From: a virus
Length of the DNA stretch: 64,000 bases
Direction: 5' to 3' (one strand)
IMG/VR virus record: IMGVR_UViG_3300040856_003054
Coordinates: 1-64,000 of that record
The notes under the pieces are model-generated. The model did no database searches. It was not told where the DNA came from and was given only the letters and a program-made list of their open reading frames with translations. Position numbers and translations under genes: made by a program. Each line of letters starts with the position of its first letter. The stretch's first letter is position 1. Shown here one piece after another: positions 31,537 to 40,293 of this stretch.

Positions 31537-31566
31537 ATCTATAATAGAACTTATCGTGCAAGCAAA

Positions 31567-34500
31567 ATGCCATTGTCAAGATTAGATAATTTCCTGAAGA
31601 ATGCGCGTGGAAATATCCTTTATGTAAATCCAAATGATTTAGATGCAACAGATAGCATTGAAAATCAGGGTAATTCACTTGCCCGACCCTTTAAAACAAT
31701 TCAACGTGCTTTAGTTGAGGCATCAAGATTTTCATATCAGAGAGGTCTTGATAATGATAGATTTGGTCAAACAACAATTCTTGTATATCCTGGCGATCAT
31801 TTAATTGACAATAGACCTGGATGGATTCCGGATGGTGCAAGTAGTTTTAAACTTAGAAATGGAACCACGTCAAGTGATTTCCCTCAGTTTGATTTATCGA
31901 CTAACTTTGATCTGACGACTGATGGTAATGCACTCTACAAACTTAACAGTATTTACGGTGGTGTAATTATTCCAAGAGGTACTTCTCTTGTTGGTCTTGA
32001 TCTCCGTAAGACCAAAATTCGTCCAAAGTATATTCCAAATCCTGAGAATGATAATATTGAAAGATCTGCAATTTTCAGAGTAACTGGTGCATGTTACTTT
32101 TGGCAGTATTCAATTCTTGATGGTGATCCAAGTAGCGTAGTATATAAAGATTATACAACTAACACATTTGTTCCTAACTTCTCTCACCACAAACTCACCT
32201 GTTTTGAGTATGCTGATGGAACTAATCCAGTAGATATTGATGATGCTTTCCTAACTTATAGTACAACCAGAACTGATCTGGACATTTACTATGAGAAGGT
32301 AGGACTTGCATATGGTCCTTCTTCTGGACGTGAAATCGAACCAGATTATCCTTCATCTTCACTTGATATTCAACCAAAGATTGATGAATTTCGTATTGTT
32401 GGTCCAACAGGCGGTGAAGTTGGTATCAGTAGCATCAGAGCAGGTGATGGAGTAACATCATCCACAGTGATCACTGTCACAACTACTGATGTATTTGAGC
32501 AACTTGCTGTTGATACTGCAATTCAAGTTAATGGAATTACTGCAACTGGATATGATGGTCAGTATGTTGTAACTGATGTTGTTAGTGCAAATGAATTTAA
32601 GTATCAGGTATCTTCTGCACCTTCAAATCCACTTCCAACACCAACAGGAGCAACAGTAAATCTTTCTGTTGATACAGTTTCTTCTGCTTCTCCATATATC
32701 TTTAACGTATCACTAAGATCCGTTTATGGTATGTGTGGTCTTCATGCAGATGGAGATAAGGCAGATGGATTCAAGTCAATGGTTGTTGCTCAATTCACTG
32801 GAATTGGACTACAAAAAGATAACAATGCATTTGTAAAATATGATCCAAATAGTGGAACATATAAGGATTCCACTTTTGCTGGAAATGAGAACATTCATAG
32901 TGATTCATTAGCAGTTTATAAACCAACATACGAAAACTACCATATTAAGTGTTCAAATAATTCATTCCTACAGATTGTTTCTGTATTTGCGATTGGATTT
33001 GCACAACACTTTGTTGGAGAAACTGGTGGAGATCAATCAATCACCAACTCTAACTCTAACTTCGGTGCTAAATCACTGATTGCATCTGGTTTCAGAAAGG
33101 ATGCATTTTCTAGAGATGATGTTGGTTACATTACTCATGTCATTCCACCAAAAGAACTCACTACTCCAACTACAAACATTGAATTTGATGCAATTGATGT
33201 TGCAGCAACTGTTGGAGTTGCATCAACCAATCGTCTATACTTATATAATAGAACTAACGAAGACGTTAGACCGGATAATGTTATCGAAGGATATCGTATT
33301 GGTGCAAAAGAAAATGATTCTATTCAGTGTCTGATCTCTCAAGGTGGGTCACCTATTGAGTATTCGGCAAGAATCATTATTCCTAATACTCAATTTACAT
33401 CTGATGAAGTAACTTCAGAAAAGAAATTTGTAGTAGGAAGATCTTCAGGTATCAATAGCATTTCTTCTAACGTTATTACTCTTACAAGACCACATAGTTT
33501 TATTGAAGGTGAATCAATTCGCTTCTTAAGTGATACTGGACAACTTCCTGATGGACTTGAGAATAATAGAATTTATTACTCAATTACTAGTGGCATCAAC
33601 ACAGATCAAATTAAGGTTGCAAAGACACTTAATGATGCGCTAAATGACCAAGAACTTACGATTAATAATAAGGGTGGATCAATCAATGTAGTTTCTAGAG
33701 TTTCTGACAAGAATTCTGGAGACATTGGACATCCAATTCAATATGATTCTTTACAAAGTCAATGGTATATTAACGTTGCAACTGCATCAACTGATAATAA
33801 TCTATACTCAACTATTGTATCTCTTGGTTCTTCTGTTCTTGGTGCCGCAACTCCAAGAACTTATATCACAAGACAACCAGATACAAGAAACCTTGCAGAT
33901 ACAATTTATAAAGTTAGATATGTAATTCCTTCTGGTTCTGGTATCACTTCTGCAAGACCTCCAATTGATGGATTTGTTATTCAGGAATCTGGTGATACTT
34001 CAGGAGCAACAAATGCTGAGGTTCAAAGTTACTTCAGTCCAACAACAGTTTCTCTGTCAAATGTAAGTGAGCAAAGAAACTTCAAGTTCATTTCAAATGT
34101 AACTTGGGATGGTACTTTTGCATATTATCAAACTGAACTTCCTCATAATCTATCTGTAGGATCTGTTGTTGAAGTTCTGAATGTAACCAGTACAAATAAC
34201 ACGACTGGTATTGCAAGTGCTGCATTTAACAATACATTTAATGTTGTCGGTGTCAGTAGTGCCAAGTCATTCCAAGTTGCTCTTGGAGAGAATCCTGGAA
34301 CGTTCACAAACGATCTTTCAAGTAGAACAACGTCTCTTCCAACATTTAGACGTAAGAGATTTAACGATACCTATTACATCTATCGTTCTCAAGAGATTCA
34401 ACGATATGTTCCAGGTGAGCAAGATGGTGTCTATCACTTAGTTGTTCTAAATGCATCTAACAAACCAACAGTAACACCATTCTCTGGACAAAACTTCTCA

Positions 34501-37404
34501 CAACCTGTTCAGAATCTATATCCACAAACCAATCGTGATAATCCTGCATCTGATCCACAGGAATCTGTGTCTTATGCAGTAGCAACTCCAGTTGGTCAGG
34601 TTGTAATTGATGATCCAAAGCACAGTGTTACAAAAGAAACAATTAACAAGAATCTAGATGATATTAATGTAGGTTTTGGAATTACTAATATTGTTTCAAA
34701 TGTAGCAGGAACTGCACATACCATCTATACAAATATTGATCATGGACTAAACAGAATCACATCAGTAAGTATTGCAAGTAGTGGTACTGGTTATGGTAGT
34801 GGATCTGCAGTATCACTTTATAATGCACGTCTTGTAGGATTTGCTGGTTCTACAACAGGTAACTATGCAACTGCAAGAATTACTGTTGATGGAATTGGTG
34901 GAATCACTGCTGTCAAGATTATGGACGGTGGTTCTGCATATGGTATTGGTAATACTCTTGCTGTTGTCGGTGTTGCAACCACTGCAGGATTTGTACAAGG
35001 TTATGTTACTGTTACTGATATCTATGATAACACTGGTGATGTAGTCAGAATTACTGGCGTATCATCTGAATCACTATCACACTATAACCAACTCTATAGA
35101 GTCACTTCTGTTCCTGTTGGAGCAACTAAAGAAATCATCGTTGCTTCTGCATCAACAGTTGGTAATGCACATACAACAGGAATCGGTGCAGATTTAACAA
35201 CAGATGCTTTTGGATATCTTACTGGTGAAGCACTCAATGTAACTTCTCTTGTTTATGATAATGTTTCTGGTCTTGCAACAGTTACGACTGCACAGAGACA
35301 TGGACTTCGTGTTGATAACAAGGTTCGTATTGCAGGTGCTGATAATGCCTTCTATAATCGTGATTTTATTGTTACTAGAAATACTGATCTGAATAATTTT
35401 GTAATGAATATTGGTGTCGGAACCAATGTTCCCTCAACTTCTGGAACCATTTATGTTTACAGAAATGGTATTACTTCAAATGAAGGTAATGTGACAATTG
35501 AGAATGAAAATCTTGGTGGTCGTCAGGTTGTAGAATATGCAGGCATTACTACAACACTATCTGCAGTTATCTCAAGTGCATCTACTACTGATATTGAGAT
35601 TCAAGATATTTCCACACTAGATATCAACATTGGTGATTATCTGTTGATTGATGATGAAATTGTAAGAGTTAAGACAACTGTAACTGCAAATCCAATCTCA
35701 GTGTTCAGAGGTGTTCTTGGAACAAGAGCAACGACGCATGTTATTAATAGTGTGGTTAGAAGAATTCGCGTAAATCCCGTTGAGTTTAGAAGAAACTCTA
35801 TTCTTCGTGCATCGGGTCATACCTTTGAGTATCTTGGTTATGGTCCTGGTAACTACTCAACTGCGCTTCCTGAAAGACAGGATAGACAACTTTCTTCAGC
35901 AGAAGAATTTCTATCACAATCCATCAAGTATGATGGTGGTATCGTCGTTTACACTGGTATGAACAGTGATGGCGACTTTTATATTGGTAATAAGAAAGTC
36001 AGTTCTGCAACAGGTCAAGAAGAAGTATTTGATGCACCAATTCCTACAGTTACTGGTGAAGATATTGCACCAACTGGAGTTAGTGTTGGATTTGATGTTC
36101 TTTCACCACTTGAGGTTTCGATTAGTCGTTCACTCAGAGTTGAAGGTGGTCCAGATAACAACATCATTTCTGAATTTGATGGACCTGTTATTCTAAACAA
36201 CAAACTGACTTCCACATCTGATAAAGGTATGGAAGCGGCGTCAATCTTCCTACAAGGTGATGCTACAGTTTCTAGAAAGTTCACGGTAGGTATTACAACT
36301 CCTTCACTTTCTGGTAATCCTGGTGATGTTGTTTATAATGCAAGACCTGATCGAGGGGGAAATCTTGGATGGGTTTATACAAATCAAAACGACTGGTATC
36401 GTTTTGGATATATAAGTCTATCTCAAGATAAAAATATAGCAATTTTTGATCAGGTTGGTGTTGGAACAACTGCAAGAATTCCTGGTGATAATACTTTCCA
36501 AGTCGGTTCAGGTTCTTCTGAGTTCTTTGTCAGCGGATCTGGTGAGGTTGGTATAGGAACAACTTCAACTCAAGGATATAAAGTATTTGTTGATGGTAGT
36601 GTATATGGAACATTCGTTGGAGATGGTGCAGGATTAACAAATCTTGATAGTATTTGGGCAGAAGATCTAACTTCAAACTGGATATACACTAGAGATAATG
36701 TAGATTTTAAAGTCGGAATTGGTACAAGCATTGGAGTTACAGCACAACTTGAAATTGCAGGAACTGCTGCAACATCACTTTATGTAAAAAATGGATCAAG
36801 ATTTATTTCCACAGCAAACTTTGAATCTGAAGTTTCTATTGGTGGAACTTTAACTGCTACCAAGTTTAGGTTAGATAGTCCTACAAGTGGGTATATTCGA
36901 AGTGGAGTTACTACATCATCAATTATCCATGTTGGAACTTCAGGAACAACATTCAATGCAAGTGTTTCTACTGGTAATGTTGGTATTGGAACTTCTGTTG
37001 CCAGAGCAAAACTTGATGTAGAAGGAACTGTAAGATTTAAAACTTACTTTGAAGCGGTACATCAATTAAGCATAAGTTCTGGTGTGGTTACGGTAGATTT
37101 ATCTAAAGCAAGATCATTTACATTAAATGTAAATGAAAATATTACTCAGTTCACACTAACTAATCCACCAACAGATGCTACATCATTTACACTCAAGATA
37201 ACCCAAGATTCTACTGGTGGTCACAATGTCGGTATTGATACATTCAAGACATCAGGTGGTGTTACTATTCCTGTATATTGGCCAGGTGGTGGTGTTCTAC
37301 CTATTGTTACGACGACAGCAGATAGAACTGACATCTATTCATTCATGACTTTTGATGGTTGTAGTTCTCTCTATGGTGTAATTGGAGGTCAGAACTTCTC
37401 ATGA
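31567..37404 (+). CDS. giant virion structural protein (tail fibre/baseplate), 1945 aa
   Basis: Opens MPLSRLDNFLKNARGNILYVNPNDLDATDS, ARPFKTIQRALVEASRF, ILVYPGDH, a pectate-lyase-like beta-helix start seen in the giant structural proteins of T4-like cyanophages. Long Ser/Thr/Val/Gly repeat region, one GTGYGSG unit like those in gp5, then fibre repeats (VGIGT, YKVFVDGSVYG, NVGIGTS). C-terminal KARSFTLNVNENITQFTLTNPP...WPGGGVLP ends typical of cyanophage fibres. Largest gene in the window, overlapping the next by 4 nt. Exact particle position unknown. Confidence 0.75.
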   Translation: MPLSRLDNFLKNARGNILYVNPNDLDATDSIENQGNSLARPFKTIQRALVEASRFSYQRGLDNDRFGQTTILVYPGDHLIDNRPGWIPDGASSFKLRNGTTSSDFPQFDLSTNFDLTTDGNALYKLNSIYGGVIIPRGTSLVGLDLRKTKIRPKYIPNPENDNIERSAIFRVTGACYFWQYSILDGDPSSVVYKDYTTNTFVPNFSHHKLTCFEYADGTNPVDIDDAFLTYSTTRTDLDIYYEKVGLAYGPSSGREIEPDYPSSSLDIQPKIDEFRIVGPTGGEVGISSIRAGDGVTSSTVITVTTTDVFEQLAVDTAIQVNGITATGYDGQYVVTDVVSANEFKYQVSSAPSNPLPTPTGATVNLSVDTVSSASPYIFNVSLRSVYGMCGLHADGDKADGFKSMVVAQFTGIGLQKDNNAFVKYDPNSGTYKDSTFAGNENIHSDSLAVYKPTYENYHIKCSNNSFLQIVSVFAIGFAQHFVGETGGDQSITNSNSNFGAKSLIASGFRKDAFSRDDVGYITHVIPPKELTTPTTNIEFDAIDVAATVGVASTNRLYLYNRTNEDVRPDNVIEGYRIGAKENDSIQCLISQGGSPIEYSARIIIPNTQFTSDEVTSEKKFVVGRSSGINSISSNVITLTRPHSFIEGESIRFLSDTGQLPDGLENNRIYYSITSGINTDQIKVAKTLNDALNDQELTINNKGGSINVVSRVSDKNSGDIGHPIQYDSLQSQWYINVATASTDNNLYSTIVSLGSSVLGAATPRTYITRQPDTRNLADTIYKVRYVIPSGSGITSARPPIDGFVIQESGDTSGATNAEVQSYFSPTTVSLSNVSEQRNFKFISNVTWDGTFAYYQTELPHNLSVGSVVEVLNVTSTNNTTGIASAAFNNTFNVVGVSSAKSFQVALGENPGTFTNDLSSRTTSLPTFRRKRFNDTYYIYRSQEIQRYVPGEQDGVYHLVVLNASNKPTVTPFSGQNFSQPVQNLYPQTNRDNPASDPQESVSYAVATPVGQVVIDDPKHSVTKETINKNLDDINVGFGITNIVSNVAGTAHTIYTNIDHGLNRITSVSIASSGTGYGSGSAVSLYNARLVGFAGSTTGNYATARITVDGIGGITAVKIMDGGSAYGIGNTLAVVGVATTAGFVQGYVTVTDIYDNTGDVVRITGVSSESLSHYNQLYRVTSVPVGATKEIIVASASTVGNAHTTGIGADLTTDAFGYLTGEALNVTSLVYDNVSGLATVTTAQRHGLRVDNKVRIAGADNAFYNRDFIVTRNTDLNNFVMNIGVGTNVPSTSGTIYVYRNGITSNEGNVTIENENLGGRQVVEYAGITTTLSAVISSASTTDIEIQDISTLDINIGDYLLIDDEIVRVKTTVTANPISVFRGVLGTRATTHVINSVVRRIRVNPVEFRRNSILRASGHTFEYLGYGPGNYSTALPERQDRQLSSAEEFLSQSIKYDGGIVVYTGMNSDGDFYIGNKKVSSATGQEEVFDAPIPTVTGEDIAPTGVSVGFDVLSPLEVSISRSLRVEGGPDNNIISEFDGPVILNNKLTSTSDKGMEAASIFLQGDATVSRKFTVGITTPSLSGNPGDVVYNARPDRGGNLGWVYTNQNDWYRFGYISLSQDKNIAIFDQVGVGTTARIPGDNTFQVGSGSSEFFVSGSGEVGIGTTSTQGYKVFVDGSVYGTFVGDGAGLTNLDSIWAEDLTSNWIYTRDNVDFKVGIGTSIGVTAQLEIAGTAATSLYVKNGSRFISTANFESEVSIGGTLTATKFRLDSPTSGYIRSGVTTSSIIHVGTSGTTFNASVSTGNVGIGTSVARAKLDVEGTVRFKTYFEAVHQLSISSGVVTVDLSKARSFTLNVNENITQFTLTNPPTDATSFTLKITQDSTGGHNVGIDTFKTSGGVTIPVYWPGGGVLPIVTTTADRTDIYSFMTFDGCSSLYGVIGGQNFS

Positions 37405-39752
37405 GTCCTATTTCAGTAAATCTATCAAGAAAAATACCAACTGGTTTAGAAATAAATGGTCCAATATTGAGTTTTATTCAACAACCAGAATCTTTTTCTG
37501 CTTGTAGTGGAAATATATCAACCAGTTTTGTTGGATTTGCAACAGCTCTTTTTCCTGAGCAAACACCAGCAAATCCAGCACAAAATATAGGATCAATTGG
37601 TTATCAGTGGTATGAAGTTGGTGTTGGACCACTTTCTGACTCTGAAAGGATTGTTGGATCTGCAACTAGTTTTCTTACACTGGTCAATTTAACAAGCCCA
37701 GATGATAGTGAAAGAGAATTCTTTTTGAGAGCAACTCATAATGGAAGTGGATATGGTATTGGAAGTTCAACTCCAATAGCACAAAATAGTCCACTTGACT
37801 CTAACATTGTATCTCTAACAATTTTTCCAAGCATATCAATATCAACTCAACCTATTGATCTAACCGTTGGTATTGATAGATTTGCTGAGTTTACAGTTGG
37901 TGTTGATCTAAGTGATACTAGACAAGGAAATCTTTCCTATCAATGGACTTTAAATGGAAGTAATTTAGTTGATTCTACAAATGTTCAAGGGTCCAATACA
38001 GACACTCTTAGAATTCAGTCACAAAATGTTGGAATTAATACTGTTCAAGTAATTGTTACTCACCCAACTTCATGCATATCTCCACTATATTCTGAAGTTG
38101 TCTCCTTTAATGTTGTTGAACCTAGAGAAATTCTTAGGTTAGAAGGTATTACAAATTCATCAACTGCTATTGTTCAGGATTATGATTTATCAAATGGACA
38201 ATTTGAGTTTGATTATAGGAACTTTGATTCAAACTTAGTATATCTTTCTTTTTACTCTTTGGAAAAACCCATAGAATTAGAATTAGATCTTTATGGTGCA
38301 AAGGGTACTAATAATGGATCTTATATTGGTGGAAATGGTGGATACTCCAGAATCAGAGTGAATATGGATAAAAATGAAGAATTTATTTTTTCTGGATTTG
38401 CTGGAGGATCTCTTTCATTATATCGAAAATCAAAATTAATTGCTACTGTTGGCGCTGGCGGGGATGCTGGATCTGCAGGGAATGGTGGTTCTGGCGGCGG
38501 CGTAAATCTTTCTGGTATTGCTGGTGTTGGTAAAGATGGTGGTGCAGGAGGTACTCTTAAATCTGCTGGGCAACTAACTCTCAATGGAACTTTTGGATCA
38601 AAATATACTGGTTCGTTGTTACCAAAAGCATCTACACCAAGTGGAGGAGTAACAATTTCATGTAGTAAAGGAGATTATTGGGTAAACAGAGGATTTTCTC
38701 CTTGCACAGATATTGGCACTCAAAAGTTTTATCTGTCATCTGGAACAGAAGTTACAAATACTTCTTCAATCACTAGGGGATTTAAGGCAGGATATACTGT
38801 AACATCTACCGGTGGATTGGGATTAGTTGGTGGAGGTAATGGTGGAAATGGTGCTACTGGAGGAAGTGGGGGAAGAAATGGTGCTGGTGGTGGAGGGGGA
38901 TCAGGATATACTGATGGTTCATCGGAAATTGTTAGAACATTGACTGGAGAGAGTACAAACACGACTCCTTTAATTCTTGTTCGTTCTCGTACATTTGTAT
39001 TTGATGTTGAATTTGATATTGAAATGTGGGGAGGAAAAGGTGCCGATCAAGGAATATTCCCAGACCTTCTCGATCCAAATAGTTCACAAAGAAAAGGTGG
39101 ACTTGGTGGATATACAAAACTATCAATGATTGTTCCTTCAAATTATACCTTACAAGTTAGACCATCTTACTATGCAGGTGGTGCATGGGGAGGTGGAGTT
39201 GCCTCTGGATTTGGAATACAGGATGAATGGATGTCAGTTGTTGGTGGTGGAGGAGGTGCTGGATCTTCAACATTATTCAGTTTCAATCCAGTATTTCCGG
39301 GCCCATTATCTTTAGGAGTCAGTCCTGGAGGTGCTGGATCTGGTGGATATGGATCTGGAGATCCTGCAAAAGGAGAAGATGGATCTGGATGTAGCGGAAC
39401 TGAACCCTCAAGAGATTTACTCTTTGGGGGAAGAGCAACTGGAGGTGGTGGAGGTGGAGCACCAAGAGGATTGGCCAATGGTGAAGTTTCTCCGTGCAGA
39501 GGATTTTGGTATGATCCAGGTGGAAGTGGATCTGGTGGATCGGGTGGTGGAGGAAATATAAGAATCTATAAAGATCAATCAATTCTTGATGGATACTTAA
39601 ATCTATTCTCAGATATTAAAATGACATATGTTACTCATTCAAATGGAGTAAGTAGTGCAGCAAAAGTTAGAATTACCAATAAAGAAACTGGAAATTTTGT
39701 TGACTATACAACTAACTCTGATGTTCCTCTAGTTGATATAAGTAATTTTTAA
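37401..39752 (+). CDS. tail adhesin with Ig-like and polyglycine domains, 783 aa
   Basis: Two Ig-like segments about 30-140 and 145-235 (Y-Q-W-Y and S-Y-Q-W-T-L-N-G cores, ending in VVSFNV). Then Gly-rich domains about 300-390, 460-510 and 535-720 with runs of GGxGG, resembling the polyglycine adhesin heads of T-even gp38 proteins. Likely contacts the cell surface. Gly-rich loops would tolerate variation and set host range. Overlaps the giant protein by 4 nt. Confidence 0.7.
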   Translation: MSPISVNLSRKIPTGLEINGPILSFIQQPESFSACSGNISTSFVGFATALFPEQTPANPAQNIGSIGYQWYEVGVGPLSDSERIVGSATSFLTLVNLTSPDDSEREFFLRATHNGSGYGIGSSTPIAQNSPLDSNIVSLTIFPSISISTQPIDLTVGIDRFAEFTVGVDLSDTRQGNLSYQWTLNGSNLVDSTNVQGSNTDTLRIQSQNVGINTVQVIVTHPTSCISPLYSEVVSFNVVEPREILRLEGITNSSTAIVQDYDLSNGQFEFDYRNFDSNLVYLSFYSLEKPIELELDLYGAKGTNNGSYIGGNGGYSRIRVNMDKNEEFIFSGFAGGSLSLYRKSKLIATVGAGGDAGSAGNGGSGGGVNLSGIAGVGKDGGAGGTLKSAGQLTLNGTFGSKYTGSLLPKASTPSGGVTISCSKGDYWVNRGFSPCTDIGTQKFYLSSGTEVTNTSSITRGFKAGYTVTSTGGLGLVGGGNGGNGATGGSGGRNGAGGGGGSGYTDGSSEIVRTLTGESTNTTPLILVRSRTFVFDVEFDIEMWGGKGADQGIFPDLLDPNSSQRKGGLGGYTKLSMIVPSNYTLQVRPSYYAGGAWGGGVASGFGIQDEWMSVVGGGGGAGSSTLFSFNPVFPGPLSLGVSPGGAGSGGYGSGDPAKGEDGSGCSGTEPSRDLLFGGRATGGGGGGAPRGLANGEVSPCRGFWYDPGGSGSGGSGGGGNIRIYKDQSILDGYLNLFSDIKMTYVTHSNGVSSAAKVRITNKETGNFVDYTTNSDVPLVDISNF

Positions 39753-39775
39753 TTATAAATAGTTAAAATTAAAAA
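39746..39775 (+). promoter_or_regulatory. late promoter inside an AT-rich inverted repeat
   Basis: TTTTTAATT (39746-39754) and AATTAAAAA (39767-39775) flank ATAAATA (39755-39761), 28 nt before the GIY-YIG start. Resembles the nested leaders of the other GIY-YIG genes, but the arms are pure A/T and could be chance. No inner hairpin. Confidence 0.4.
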
Positions 39776-39802
39776 AGGTAGGCGCTCTCCTCCTTTAAGC
39801 AA

Positions 39803-40291
39803 ATGTCAAAAAGTAAAAAACATTTTTATGTCTATTATTCCTATGAACCGTGGGGAAGAGGTTATATAGGAAAAAGAGAATGTTGGTGTACTCCAGAAGA
39901 AGATGTAAAATACTTTGGTAGTTTTAGAGATAAGACATTTAAACCAACAGAAAAAATTATATTGGAAACATTTAGTAATGTAAATGATGCACTTAGTGCC
40001 GAATCTATGCTGCATTTTTTTTATGATGTAGATAATAATTCTCATTTTGTTAATACTTCAAAACAAACGACTACTAAATTTTATTTTAGTGCTTCCGGTA
40101 AAGATCATCCAAGATATGGAAAAGTAACTCCAAAAGAAGTTCGTGAAAAGCAAAGTAAAAGTATGATGGGTAAAAACAATCCAATGTATGGGAAAAAAAG
40201 ATGTCATAATGAAGAAACAAGATTAAAAATCAGCAAAAAAGTGAGAGAATATGAATTAAGAAAACTTCAACATCAATCTGGAGGTAACTAA
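39803..40291 (+). CDS. GIY-YIG homing endonuclease in the tail-fibre cluster
   Basis: 162 residues. N-terminal FYVYYSYEPWGRGYIGKREC is nearly identical to the enzyme at 29395, as is EEDVKYFGSFRDKTFKP. Glu in LSAESMLHFFYDV is the likely catalytic residue. C-terminal half: NUMOD3-like HPRYGKVTPKEVREKQSKSMMGKNNPMYGKK. Shorter than its paralogue and lacking the KWWNNG end. Placed between two fibre genes, 2 nt before the next ATG. Confidence 0.88.
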   Translation: MSKSKKHFYVYYSYEPWGRGYIGKRECWCTPEEDVKYFGSFRDKTFKPTEKIILETFSNVNDALSAESMLHFFYDVDNNSHFVNTSKQTTTKFYFSASGKDHPRYGKVTPKEVREKQSKSMMGKNNPMYGKKRCHNEETRLKISKKVREYELRKLQHQSGGN

Positions 40292-40293
40292 TC

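Noticed and set aside
38321-39582. Proline-rich minus-strand ORFs
   Set aside because: They are the complement of Gly-rich GGN codons in the adhesin gene.
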